Of a DNA stretch of 64,000 nt, positions 27,168-36,700 are shown one piece after another. This stretch comes from Helicobacter sp. 11S02629-2. Lineage in GTDB: Bacteria; Campylobacterota; Campylobacteria; Campylobacterales; Helicobacteraceae. A model generated the notes under the pieces. The model had not been told where the DNA came from and did not search any database. It saw only the letters and a program-made list of their open reading frames with translations. The number at the start of each line of letters is the position of its first letter. Within the stretch, counting starts at the first letter, position 1. The stretch covers positions 89,387-153,386 of the forward strand of contig NZ_MLAN01000004.1 of the NCBI RefSeq assembly GCF_002272875.1, written 5' to 3'. The position numbers were made by a program, and so were the translations under genes.

Positions 27168-27589
27168 TAGTCTTCCTTTAATATGAAGCGTTTTATAGCA
27201 CGCAGGTTGTGAGTGCTAAGCGGGCTTTTAGATTCCACAACTATATCTAGCAAAAGGCTTTTGTCATCTAGTCTATTAACAAAATAGCTTCCTTTGAAGT
27301 GAGGACTTAGATCTAGACTTTGGGTTGCACACTTTTCTAAGCCATGCTTTCTTAGACAAAGCAGTGCCATATCTTTAAGACTAGATATATAAAGTAAAGA
27401 CTGAGAGTGGATGTGCAAAGCTAGTGCGTCTTCTTTTCTTTGGAAACTTATATGAAGTGAAGAGATGACAACAAGGCTTATACTTAGGGCTATAACTAGG
27501 GCATACAAGCTAGCAAAGCCACTTTTAAAACTCCCATCCTTAAGGCTTTTAAAGCTTGATATAAACGCCATGTAAGATAACCATATCAC
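27167..27589 (-). CDS. Pilin-like protein with N-terminal membrane helix
   Basis: A 140-residue protein. After a basic stretch comes the hydrophobic helix GFASLYALVIALSISLVVIS, then a polar, helical and then strand-like domain with a Cys pair (LCLRKHGLEKC). The size and single N-terminal helix fit a minor pseudopilin, but the Glu at position +5 of mature pilins is missing. It overlaps the upstream prepilin gene by 41 bases and the ATPase gene by one, so it belongs to that unit. The true start may be a later codon closer to the helix. Confidence 0.5.
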   Translation of the reverse strand: MIWLSYMAFISSFKSLKDGSFKSGFASLYALVIALSISLVVISSLHISFQRKEDALALHIHSQSLLYISSLKDMALLCLRKHGLEKCATQSLDLSPHFKGSYFVNRLDDKSLLLDIVVESKSPLSTHNLRAIKRFILKED

Positions 27590-28052
27590 TTAGGCAAGAT
27601 TTAGTGCATATCTCTAGGTGCAGTGCATCAAGACTGCTATCTAGAGGATTAGATTCTATCCTTGCGTCAAGTTTTTGCACTTTATCAAGAAGGAGGGCGC
27701 CATCTAAAAAAAGACTGCTATTTTTAAGCTCTAAGATATGAGACTTTAAAGTAGGTTTAGAATCTAAAAAAGACTTACCTTCTTTTGGTGCTAGGTATAA
27801 GTCATCATAGCCCTCCCACTCTAGTCTATCTTTAGTGAGGCTAAGAGAGTTAGGATTTGCATCTACTAGATAGTTACTTAAAAGCATGTGGGTTTGGACA
27901 AGCCTTCCTTGCTCTGTGCTTGTAAGGCTGATGGCTGCATTTTGAAGTTTTAGTGCGGCTGTGCTTTTAGTCACACCTATGCCAATGATAGCTAGCACTA
28001 TGATAGCTAAGAGGGCTTCTAGCATGGAAAAAGCTGGGCTAAGACGCTTCAC
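27549..28052 (-). CDS. Type IV prepilin-like protein
   Basis: A 167-residue protein with a canonical prepilin N-terminus: MKRLSPAFSMLEALLAIIVL. A prepilin peptidase would cut between Ala7 and Phe8, leaving Phe1 and the required Glu5 in the mature form, followed by a hydrophobic helix. The C-terminal part is a beta-like domain with two Cys (LEICTKSCLSDM) near the end. The overlap with neighbours on both sides shows a tightly packed operon. No prepilin peptidase is present in the window. Confidence 0.7.
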   Translation of the reverse strand: MKRLSPAFSMLEALLAIIVLAIIGIGVTKSTAALKLQNAAISLTSTEQGRLVQTHMLLSNYLVDANPNSLSLTKDRLEWEGYDDLYLAPKEGKSFLDSKPTLKSHILELKNSSLFLDGALLLDKVQKLDARIESNPLDSSLDALHLEICTKSCLSDMVILHGVYIKL

Positions 28053-28459
28053 TCTACACTTTCAAACTTGATGTATCTTAAGCTTTCTGTGCCAACTGTA
28101 GCACTGTAGTGCTTGATGTTATAAGTTAAAGCACTATTTGTTAAAAGCTTAGTAGTTGGCGTGCCATCAAGCCTAACTTCATTTATAAGTGTGCTTTTAG
28201 CTAACATGTGGTTAGTAAAAAGTGGCTCATTCAAAGCAGTTGTTATATGAGACTGCAGTAAAAATATAGTGTAGTAGCTTAAAGAAGTGACTATCAAAGC
28301 ATAGATTAGATCTGGGAGGATAAAAGCTTCTTTAAAACCTTTGTGACTAGAATCTTTTTTGATAAAAGCCTTTAAAGTAAGGCTTTCTTTAAGACTAGTA
28401 AGTTTTTTAGTCTTAAGAAAGTAAGTTAGTTTTTCTATGAAAACCCTAAAATTCTTCAT
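28049..28459 (-). CDS. Putative pseudopilin with long leader
   Basis: A 136-residue protein. A basic leader of about 45 residues precedes the helix AFILPDLIYALIVTSLSYYT, where an Asp stands in the position of the usual Glu5 after the possible cut site Ala/Phe. The remainder is short and polar. It overlaps the next prepilin gene by 4 bases (ATGA) and the upstream fixH-like gene by 14. Pilin assignment rests on context and the helix only. Confidence 0.45.
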   Translation of the reverse strand: MKNFRVFIEKLTYFLKTKKLTSLKESLTLKAFIKKDSSHKGFKEAFILPDLIYALIVTSLSYYTIFLLQSHITTALNEPLFTNHMLAKSTLINEVRLDGTPTTKLLTNSALTYNIKHYSATVGTESLRYIKFESVE

Positions 28460-29060
28460 TATAGTAAAAAGTTTTTTGATAGGTTATGTAGTGCTCTTTT
28501 CTATTAAGCTTATACTTAATAGTAAACACACCATCATATCTACCAAGCTTTTGAAGATCTTTAACTTTTACAGTGTAAAGCTCTAAATTAGCCTTATCTT
28601 GTATCATGTTATAGTCTAGGTCTATATTGGTATCTATCCTAGAAAGTTTTAAGTAGATAGATTCTATCTTGGCTGCTGGGTCTTTAACTACTGGATTTAG
28701 TTTTAAAAAGATCTCATCATCACTATCGGTAAGTATGCTGTGGTGAAGCTTTTCATCAAACTTCCTTCCTATGTGCTCAAAACTTCTTTGATCAACACTA
28801 AAATAAGGAGTTTTTAGCTTGTCATATCCTATCTCATCACCATCTTTAGTGCCTGCAAAAACAGTGTAGTTTTCTTCAAACTGATACTGCATTTTTAACA
28901 TATCGTTAATGTTGTGATCTACATAGTTCTTTGATAGCCCATAGTTGCTATTAGTCTCTATTGGCTGCTTAGAAGAAGCATAAATAATAAGACCTATAAA
29001 TATTATGCCTATGATAATGATGCCTATGATGCCTATAGGCCAAAAAGTCTTCTTTTTCAT
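28446..29060 (-). CDS. FixH/CcoH-like cbb3 oxidase assembly protein
   Basis: A 204-residue protein with one N-terminal membrane helix (WPIGIIGIIIIGIIFIGLIIYA) and a periplasmic domain that includes YGLSKNYVDHNINDMLKMQ. This resembles the FixH/CcoH proteins that help assemble cbb3 oxidase or its copper centre. Its position downstream of ccoNOQP on the same strand supports this. The C-terminal part is strand-rich, as in FixH. It overlaps the first pilin-like gene. Confidence 0.7.
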   Translation of the reverse strand: MKKKTFWPIGIIGIIIIGIIFIGLIIYASSKQPIETNSNYGLSKNYVDHNINDMLKMQYQFEENYTVFAGTKDGDEIGYDKLKTPYFSVDQRSFEHIGRKFDEKLHHSILTDSDDEIFLKLNPVVKDPAAKIESIYLKLSRIDTNIDLDYNMIQDKANLELYTVKVKDLQKLGRYDGVFTIKYKLNRKEHYITYQKTFYYNEEF

Positions 29061-29074
29061 CTATATCCTTTATC

Positions 29075-29734
29075 TTATGCCTTTTTTCTTTGCTTACTCT
29101 TATAAGTCCCATATAAAAATAGACCTACTAGCACTATAAGCATCAGATACAACAACCACTTTATGATCCCTTCAGGCTTGTCTGATGGGTTAAAAGCAGA
29201 CTGAACTTTTACTCCATAATGCTTTGCACTTTGTTGCACAATAGCAGAGTATAAGTTAAACAGAGAATAGTCAATTTTCTCTTCCTTTTGCATAGGTTTT
29301 TCATTACTAAGCGGCAAGTATGGATAAGCATAGTCTTCTAAAAGCTCATTAGGATTTAAAAAACTGCTATCAGTTCTTACATTTATCTTATAGTCTTGCT
29401 TATAAAAAAAGATAATCGCATAAGGGGAGTTTAGCTTTCTAATTACATTGTCTTCATAAATACGTCTATTATCAAAGGCTTGTTTTAGGCTTTGATCATT
29501 TATCTTACTATCTATCTTTGTATATGTGGGAGTTTTATCAACTAGTGATATGTACACAAAAAAACCAGCCTTATCCCTTAGCTCTCCAGAGATTATATCT
29601 ATGCCTTTTAGACCGCCTTTTATAAGGGTCTGATCGCCAACTACAAAATCTTTATAAGGCTTATCTTGGCTTATATCCTGTGCTTGTAAAAATGTGCATA
29701 CTACTAAAAGTATGCACAGAATGTATTTTTTCAA
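29075..29734 (-). CDS. Exported membrane-anchored protein of the cco gene cluster
   Basis: A 219-residue protein with an N-terminal signal (MKKYILCILLVVCTFLQAQ), a periplasmic domain of about 160 residues and a C-terminal helix (WLLYLMLIVLVGLFLYGTY) followed by a basic tail. The general plan, with a domain then one C-terminal anchor, is like TPM-domain proteins, but I cannot confirm the fold. Similar genes follow ccoNOQP in Helicobacter (the HP0149-HP0150 area). A role in respiration is guilt by association. Confidence 0.55.
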   Translation of the reverse strand: MKKYILCILLVVCTFLQAQDISQDKPYKDFVVGDQTLIKGGLKGIDIISGELRDKAGFFVYISLVDKTPTYTKIDSKINDQSLKQAFDNRRIYEDNVIRKLNSPYAIIFFYKQDYKINVRTDSSFLNPNELLEDYAYPYLPLSNEKPMQKEEKIDYSLFNLYSAIVQQSAKHYGVKVQSAFNPSDKPEGIIKWLLYLMLIVLVGLFLYGTYKSKQRKKA

Positions 29735-29744
29735 AACTTATCGC

Positions 29745-29858
29745 TTATACCGCGTGTAATAAGAAGTTAGGCACTAAAGCCACAACTATACTAACTATCG
29801 CAATAACCACTAGTGCAAAAGCCACTAATTTTTCTAATCCAGTAAGTTTAGGTTTCAT
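29745..29858 (-). CDS. Small single-helix membrane protein of the cco cluster (37 aa)
   Basis: The frame runs from ATG (complement of 29856-29858) to TAA (complement of 29745-29747). It begins MKPKLTGLEKLVAFALVVIA and continues IVSIVVALVPNFLLHAV. A good ribosome site (AAAGGAG) precedes it, and it lies 4 bases after the DUF4006 gene. One membrane helix makes up most of it. It matches the position of the tiny HP0148-type gene in the H. pylori cco cluster and may be an oxidase accessory subunit. Confidence 0.65.
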   Translation of the reverse strand: MKPKLTGLEKLVAFALVVIAIVSIVVALVPNFLLHAV

Positions 29859-29862
29859 TGTA

Positions 29863-30069
29863 TTACTCCTTTACTTTGTGATATGTAATAGCCTTGCTGT
29901 TATCTACACTCTTCATCTGTAAAGACGAAGTATTTATAGTGTAGTAATCAGTTGCATTCTTCCTTTGTACATAGATAGCACCCCACCCTACTATGACTGC
30001 TCCTATGACAACAAGCAAGACTGCTATTATGAACCCTGTATACCCGTTTAATCCAAATCTTCCATTCAT
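29863..30069 (-). CDS. DUF4006 family membrane protein
   Basis: A 68-residue protein, starting MNGRFGLNGYTGFIIAVLLV, with one membrane helix and a polar tail with Tyr and Ser (TDYYTINTSSLQ). The DUF4006 family is found beside ccoP in Campylobacterota. I chose the ATG at 30069 because AAGGAG lies 6 bases before it. The longer alternative from TTG at 30087 would sit on top of the ccoP stop codon. The role is unknown but probably oxidase-linked. Confidence 0.7.
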   Translation of the reverse strand: MNGRFGLNGYTGFIIAVLLVVIGAVIVGWGAIYVQRKNATDYYTINTSSLQMKSVDNSKAITYHKVKE

Positions 30070-30079
30070 CGCATTCTCC

Positions 30080-30955
30080 TTATTCAAGTGGTCTTTTAGA
30101 AGCTATAAATGCATCTAAGGCTTTTATTTGAACATCTGAGAAGTTAAGATACTGGAAGCTTGGCATCTTTCCTATCTCACCATGTTTACCATGAGTTAAC
30201 ACGTGTTGAAGGAAGGCAAATTTACCATACTGTGTTAAATCAGCTGCAAATCCAGCTACACCACCGCCATCACCTTTACCATCAACTCCATGGCATGCAG
30301 CACATGCACTAGCAAAGATTTGCTTTCCTTGTGCTACTAAGGCTAGGTCATATTTAGTGCTAGTATCTTTTACAAGATCACTCATAACATACTCAGCAAC
30401 AGCCCTCTTATCGCTTTCTTTGCTTAATAGACCAGCTGGCATTTCACCTGCCATAAAGCCTAGTCCTTTACTACCATGAGTAATAGTATCCATTATACCT
30501 TCTACTTTTCCCCATCTAGTAAGGTTTTGTGCTTTACCATCAATCCCTTCTGCAGTTAAACCGTGGCATGAAGCACACTGAACTAAAAATATCTCTTGAC
30601 CCATCTCTTCAAACTGAGAGGTAGTCATGTTTTTATGAAGCTCAGCAAATCTAGCGTTATAGTCTCTAACTTCTTGGTTGTATTCACCAATTTGTGAGTA
30701 AGAGTTTAATGGATAGCCAAAAAATATATACCATAAAGCCCACAAGATAAGGATGAAAAGAGACAAAAGCCATCCAGTTGGGATGTTGTTGTTAAACTCT
30801 CTAATACCATCCCATGAGTGCTCACCTAGTTCACCTTCTGCCTTGCTGGTCTTCATCTGCTTGATATAAAAACCAGAAATGACAATAGTTAGCACCAAAA
30901 TAACTATTGCTGCTATAAAGCTCATTAAATTTATATGATCACTTAACCAGCCCAT
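30080..30955 (-). CDS. ccoP: cbb3-type cytochrome oxidase subunit III
   Basis: CcoP feeds electrons from the bc1 complex or soluble cytochrome c into cbb3 oxidase. The 291 residues show two N-terminal membrane helices (about 9-30 and 62-82) and two class I cytochrome domains with CASCH and CAACH. Distal Met residues lie in GEMPAG and GKMPSF. Its start overlaps the ccoQ stop by one base. Complete and of normal length. Confidence 0.96.
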   Translation of the reverse strand: MGWLSDHINLMSFIAAIVILVLTIVISGFYIKQMKTSKAEGELGEHSWDGIREFNNNIPTGWLLSLFILILWALWYIFFGYPLNSYSQIGEYNQEVRDYNARFAELHKNMTTSQFEEMGQEIFLVQCASCHGLTAEGIDGKAQNLTRWGKVEGIMDTITHGSKGLGFMAGEMPAGLLSKESDKRAVAEYVMSDLVKDTSTKYDLALVAQGKQIFASACAACHGVDGKGDGGGVAGFAADLTQYGKFAFLQHVLTHGKHGEIGKMPSFQYLNFSDVQIKALDAFIASKRPLE

Positions 30956-31188
30956 TATTTTTCTCCTCTCTTTTTGTCTTCCTTGTTGTGTCTACTCTCC
31001 AACAGCTCATCATTTATATCATCGTTTAATACAAGATCAGAGTACTTTTCATAGTCCACAAGCCCCTTTCTTTGCGCTCTATATAGGTAAACTATATAGG
31101 CATATAAGAAAATTACTAACAACACTGTTACAACTAAGTAGGCACTAGCTCTTCCAAATAAGTCAAATCCATCTATCATCAAAGTCAT
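30955..31188 (-). CDS. ccoQ: cbb3-type cytochrome oxidase small subunit
   Basis: A 77-residue protein with one helix (ASAYLVVTVLLVIFLYAYIVYLY) and a charged tail (SRHNKEDKKRGEK), between ccoO and ccoP. CcoQ stabilises or tunes the oxidase. It is longer than the E. coli-type CcoQ (about 50 residues) but usual for Campylobacterota. Confidence 0.88.
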   Translation of the reverse strand: MTLMIDGFDLFGRASAYLVVTVLLVIFLYAYIVYLYRAQRKGLVDYEKYSDLVLNDDINDELLESRHNKEDKKRGEK

Positions 31189-31198
31189 GAACTATCCT

Positions 31199-31882
31199 TT
31201 ACTTGCCTAGTCTTTTTTGTCCCAAGCTATTTAGATAGGCGATAAGTGCAACTACCTCTTTAACTTCACCTTTTTTAAAGCTTGCAGCTATCATTGGATT
31301 TTTCATCTCTTCTACTACTTCTGCAGCATCTTTCATATACTCTTTTTTAGCATCATCTAAAGTTCCAAGTTTTGTTTCACCCGGTTTATCATAAGGAACT
31401 TTAAATACTTTTTTCTGAGTATAAGCTTCTGCGTAAGCAGTATTAAAGTCTGTATCTATCCTATAAAGATGCTTATAAGAAGGCATGATAGAACCCGGAA
31501 CTACAGATCTAGGATCCCACATGTGGTTAGCATGCCAGTCACTACTTCTACTATCACCTATCCTATGTAAGTCTGGACCAGTTCTTTCAGATCCCCAAAG
31601 GAAAGGTCTATCATAAGCATATTCCCCACTTAAACTATACATACCATAACGCATAGTTTCACTCCTAAAGTCTCTTATAAGCTGAGAGTGACAACTTATA
31701 CAACCCTCTTTTATATACACTTGACGACCTGCTGTTTCAAGCACTGTTAAAGGTCTAAGACCTTCTAGTGGCCTTGAAGACTTCGCAAAGTCTGGCAAGA
31801 TCTGCACCAACCCAGCTATGGAAAATACAACCACAAAAGCCAGTGTAAAAAAGAATGGATTTCTTTCTAACCATGCAAACAT
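31199..31882 (-). CDS. ccoO: cbb3-type cytochrome oxidase subunit II
   Basis: A 227-residue membrane-anchored monoheme cytochrome. One helix (PFFFTLAFVVVFSIAGLVQI) precedes the heme motif CISCH in GCISCHSQLIRDF. RYGMYSLSGEYAYDRPFLWG and GSIMPSYKHL (distal Met) are conserved in CcoO. It lies 11 bases after ccoN. Confidence 0.97.
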   Translation of the reverse strand: MFAWLERNPFFFTLAFVVVFSIAGLVQILPDFAKSSRPLEGLRPLTVLETAGRQVYIKEGCISCHSQLIRDFRSETMRYGMYSLSGEYAYDRPFLWGSERTGPDLHRIGDSRSSDWHANHMWDPRSVVPGSIMPSYKHLYRIDTDFNTAYAEAYTQKKVFKVPYDKPGETKLGTLDDAKKEYMKDAAEVVEEMKNPMIAASFKKGEVKEVVALIAYLNSLGQKRLGK

Positions 31883-31893
31883 ATTTTCTCCTT

Positions 31894-33360
31894 TTAAGCT
31901 GCCATAGGTGAAGCGTACTGAGGCTCTTTTGTAAGCTCTTTAGCCGCTACTATAGTCATTATTACATTGTAAATAAACATTATGAATCCAATTAGATATA
32001 AAGCACCACCTATAGCCCTTATGACATAGTAAGGGTGTATAGCAACTACTGTATCTATAAAGGAGTACTTAAGCTCTCCATAAGGTGTTAAGTCTCTCCA
32101 CATCATACCTTGAACGATACCAGCTACCCACATACTTGCGAAGTAGAAAACTATACCGATAGTCATGATCCAGAAGTGGATTTCAATAATATTTTTTGAG
32201 TAGATCTCTCTTTTAAACATCCTAGGCAGCATATGATAAAGACCAGCGATGATAGTAAAGCCAACCCATCCTAAAGTACCATCATGAACGTGACCTATGA
32301 TCCAGTTTGTAAAGTGAGCAAGGGCGTTAACAGATCTGATTGATTGGATCGGTCCTTCTAAAGTTGCAAGCATATAGAAAGTTGATGCAAGAACTAAGAA
32401 CTTAATCAAAGGTGATTCTTTTAACTGATGCCACTGACCTCTCATAGTAAGAAGCATGTTTATAGCAGTACCCCATGAAGGAAGTATTAACACAACAGAG
32501 AAAACTGACCCTAGAGTTTGTACCCAATCTGGAACAGTTGAATATATAAGGTGGTGACCACCAGCCCAGATATACACAAACATCAAACTCCAGAAAGAAA
32601 ATAGCGTTAACTTATATGAGAAAACTGGGTTACCAGATTCTTTAGGTAAGAAGTAGTAAATTAACGCAATGATACCGCTTGTGAATACAAACGCAACAGC
32701 ATTGTGTCCCCACCACCATTGAATTAAAGCGTCATTAGTTCCTGCATACATTGATATACTTTGCCAAAAGCTTCCTACACCAGCTATAAAGTAGGTTGGA
32801 ACTGCAAGGTTATTAAATATATAAAGTATAGATATAGCAGTAAAGGTAGCTATGAAATACCAAAGCGAGATATATATGGTTCTTTCACGTCTAACAGCCA
32901 TAGACCCAAAAAGACTTATACCCCAAACAACCCATACTATAACGACTAATATATCCACTGGCCAATCTAGCTCTGCATACTCTTTAGACTGAGTTAAGCC
33001 ACCAAAAAGAGTAACAACAGCTACAACTAGTAAGATGATATATAAAACTACGTGTAAGTAACCTATGAACTTAAGAAACGGATGTTGATTATAAGTAATC
33101 TTTAGCGTTCTTTGTCCAATGTAATACCAAGCAGCCCAGATACCACTTAACGTAAATCCATAGATGATAACGTTTGTGTGAAGTGGTCTAAGCCTTCCAA
33201 ATAGCGAGTACTGACCTGCTATGTAGTTTAGGTCTGGATAAGCTAGCTCAAAAGCTAGAACTAGACCTATTAGCATACCTATGAAGCCAGTGACCAACGC
33301 TATGTACAAAAACCATTTTGCAATGGAGTAGTTGTACTCTAGTTTTGAACCCTCTTGCAT
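31894..33360 (-). CDS. ccoN: cbb3-type cytochrome oxidase catalytic subunit I
   Basis: CcoN reduces oxygen to water at a heme b3/CuB centre and pumps protons; it is the main terminal oxidase of microaerophiles. The 488-residue protein has about 12 membrane helices. Metal ligands are visible in RPLHTNVIIYGF (heme b), WWWGHNAVAFVFTSG (CuB His and the cross-linked Tyr region), AGGHHLIYSTVPDW (CuB His pair) and NWIIGHVHDGTLGWVGF (heme His). It is first in the operon ccoN-O-Q-P, which appears to extend into the fixH-like gene and the pilin/ATPase genes. Confidence 0.98.
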   Translation of the reverse strand: MQEGSKLEYNYSIAKWFLYIALVTGFIGMLIGLVLAFELAYPDLNYIAGQYSLFGRLRPLHTNVIIYGFTLSGIWAAWYYIGQRTLKITYNQHPFLKFIGYLHVVLYIILLVVAVVTLFGGLTQSKEYAELDWPVDILVVIVWVVWGISLFGSMAVRRERTIYISLWYFIATFTAISILYIFNNLAVPTYFIAGVGSFWQSISMYAGTNDALIQWWWGHNAVAFVFTSGIIALIYYFLPKESGNPVFSYKLTLFSFWSLMFVYIWAGGHHLIYSTVPDWVQTLGSVFSVVLILPSWGTAINMLLTMRGQWHQLKESPLIKFLVLASTFYMLATLEGPIQSIRSVNALAHFTNWIIGHVHDGTLGWVGFTIIAGLYHMLPRMFKREIYSKNIIEIHFWIMTIGIVFYFASMWVAGIVQGMMWRDLTPYGELKYSFIDTVVAIHPYYVIRAIGGALYLIGFIMFIYNVIMTIVAAKELTKEPQYASPMAA

Positions 33361-33706
33361 TTATATCTCCTTCAAAAAAATCAATAAGCGTGACAAAGAT
33401 TGTAATATGATTAACATTAGCCTTAACTTAAAAAAGCATCAAAGTTAAGTTAATATTTACCAAGCATTAACAATCATAAATATTGTGAAATGTGATTTAG
33501 CTTAATGCTATTTGACTAAGCGTTTGAATATAATATCTTGTTTTCATTCAAAAGATGCAAAAATATGGAACTTGGCGTACTAAGTTTTTCTCATCTTTGT
33601 AAAAAGATTACAAAGGTAGCAAAATACTAGAATTTGGATTCTAAAACTAGTAGTAAAAGAAGTGATGCTGGGGATGAAAACTAGCTTTATTTAATAGGAA
33701 AGATAT
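33361..33706. other. Divergent promoter region between ccoN and the LplT-Aas fusion gene
   Basis: No gene is visible in these 346 bases. The region serves both strands. A possible ccoN -10 is TACAAT on the minus strand (33399-33404). Rightward candidates include TATAAT at 33530-33535. The AT-rich stretch TTAACTTAAAAAAGC...AAGTTAAGTTAA near 33424-33451 contains a dyad (TTAACTT/AAGTTAA) that could be an operator. Confidence 0.45.
33399..33404 (-). promoter_or_regulatory. Possible -10 element of the cco operon
   Basis: The minus strand reads CATATTACAATC, with TACAAT 39 bases before the ccoN ATG. The ribosome site GAAGGAG follows. No -35 is visible. Confidence 0.35.
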
Positions 33707-36700
33707 TTGAGAGATATATGGAAAAAAAAAGGTTTTAGCACCATCATTTTAGTAGCCTTCATAGGTATGTTTATAGATTCTAGTTACAAAGTGCTACTAT
33801 ATAGTGCCTTGATAGAGACTAATAGTCCACTTTACTTATACTTTTTGCTAGCACTTTTTATCATACTGCCTTTTTTACTAGTCCTAAGCCCCATAGGTTT
33901 TGTAGTGGACTTAGTTTCAAAAGCTAGACTTTTAAGGGTGCTTTCTATGATTAGCTTTATAATAATGCTTATAGCTGTGCTTAGTCTTTGGTTAGGTCTT
34001 TTTTCTCTTAGCTTTTTTCTTTCTTTGCTGCTTAGTTTTCAAAGTGCTATCTTACTTCCAACCTTACAAGTCCACTTAAAAGAGCTAGTTGGCGATAGAT
34101 ATCTAGCTTGGGGTAATGGAATCTTTAGAGCTAGCTTTTTAGTATCTATCTTTTTTGCTATCTTAATCTTTAGCCTTTTGTTTCATGGCATCTACCCTCT
34201 AGGCGTGCGAGATATCACAGTCATACTTCATGCAATCTGGCCTCTAGCACTTTTACTACTTTTTATATCTTGCTTACTAGTATTTTTTACTTACAAACTG
34301 CGTATAAAAAGATCTAGCACAACTATGAAGTTTGATAAAAAGGCCTATTTTGAAGGAAGGCTTTTAAAAGAGAATCTAAACTTAGTCTTAAAAGATAAGC
34401 ATCTTTTATATCCAACCCTTGGCATGTGTATATTTGCTGGTATCATAGCTACGCTTTTTTCTTACTTTGGTCTTTTAAGTATAAGTAATAGCACGCTAGA
34501 TTTCTACTTCCTAGTAGGGATAATAGGCATGACACTAGGCTCTATCATATCTGGGCGCTTTTCTAAAAACTACATAGAAACAGGACTTATACCCCTTGGA
34601 CTTATACTAGTTTGTGTATCTTTAATACTTCTTATGATGAAAACTTATATCACTCCTTATATAAGTTTTTTTATATGTGGTATAGGCATGGCTTTTTTAA
34701 TAGTGCCTTTGCACACCCTTTTGCAGTTCTACTCAAGTAAAAATGACGCAGGAAGGATCTTGCTTACTTCTAACTTCTTGCAAGCCTTAGTATCTTTAGT
34801 GGTTTTAGTCATCTTTTTTATCTTTGCCCTAGCAAAACTTGATATAAGAATCCTTTTTAACATAGTTGTCATATGCAGTATCATCATATCTTTTGGCGTC
34901 ATAGTAAAGATGCCTTTTTCACTTTCAAGACTACTTACAAATCTAACTTTTGCCCAGCGCTACAAACTCATAGTAAAAGACTTTTTTAAAGTACCAAAAA
35001 CTGGAAGCACTCTCTTGCTTGGGAATCAGTTCTCGCTAATAGACTGGGCTATAGTACAAATGGCTGTGCCTAGGAAGGTCTTTTTCGTCCTTGATACTAG
35101 CGGGCTTAGCCTAGTTTTAAAACTCTTTTTAAGATTCTCAAACGTCATAGATAGAACCAAAAAAGACTACCTAGAAAAGGTAAAAGCTGTGCTAGATAAA
35201 GGGCATATAGTCTGTATGTTTTCAAGTGGTGAGCTTTCTCTTAATGGGCATATAACTGATATTGATGATGAGTACTTAAAACTAAAAGATATGGAATCTA
35301 AAACTGTTATTGTGCCCTTTTATATGTGTGGACTTTGGGGGAGTAGCTTTTCAAAGTCAGATGCTGAGTTTAAGCAAAGACGTAAGAATCTTAAAAAACG
35401 TCTTGTAAGCATAGCTTTTGGGAATCCTATAAGTATAAGCTCTCCTCCTTCGCTTATAAAAAAGAAGATTTTTGAGTTATCTTTTAAAGCGTGGCGTTCA
35501 CGCTGCGATAGCCTAGGAGATATAGGAAAAGCTTTTATCTACTCATGTAAAAAAAGAAGCACTGATATAGCCATAATAGATTCTATGATAGGTGAGTTTA
35601 GCTATCTTAAAACTCTAGCCCTAGCTTTAATCTTAAGTAAAAGCATCCCTAAAGACACCCAAAACATAGGCATACTTTTACCCTCAGGCATAGCAAGCAT
35701 ACTTTGTAACATGGCTATCTTTCTAGCTGGTAAAACTAGTGTGAATCTAAACTTTACCGGTGGAGATAAAAACGTAAGTGATTCTATAAAACTAGCTGAG
35801 ATAAGCTATATCTATACTTCAAAGGCTTTTTTAGAAAAGCTAAGTCTTAAGGGCATAAACTTAAATCTAAGTCAAACTAAAAACTTCTACATGGAAGAAG
35901 TGTTTGCAAAGATAAAAGAGAAAAAAGCAAAAGCACTTAGCTTTATACTGCTAGCTAAGCTTTTACCTGCTTTCTTACTAAACCTAGTTTTTAACAATGT
36001 AAGAAATACCAAGACTTGTGCTTGCATACTTTTTAGCAGTGGTAGTGAAAGCTTGCCAAAAGGAGTGATGCTAAGCCACTTTAATATTATGAGTAATATC
36101 TCTCAGATCTCAGATGTCATATACGCTAGTAACAAAGACGTTATGCTTGGCTCCTTACCGCCATTTCACGCCTTTGGGTTAACTGTGACTACCTTGCTTC
36201 CTTTGATAGATGGCATAAAACTTATAACCTACCCAGATCCTTTAAACTCACTTGAGATAGCAAAGTGCATAGCTAAAAACAAAGTAACTATCATGTGCGG
36301 CACTTCAACACTTTTTAATATCTACTCTAAATCAAACGCGCTAAATGCCATGATGTTTGAATCTTTACGCTTAGTAGTAGCTGGGGCTGAAAAACTTAGT
36401 GCTGAAGTAAGGGTTAGATTCTTAAAAAAGTTTAATAAACCTATACAAGAAGGATATGGGGCAACTGAAACTACTCCTGTAGCAAGTGTGAACTTGCCTG
36501 ATAGGTTTGACACCACTAAGTGGGTATGTCACATAGGCAGTAAGGAAGGCTCAGTTGGTATGCCACTGCCTGGCACTGCTATAAGAATAGTAGACCCTGA
36601 TACCTTAAAAGAGCTACCTACTAACGAAAGTGGCCTTATCTTAATAGGTGGGCATCAAGTCATGCTAGGCTATCTAAATGACTTAGAAAAGACTAATGAA

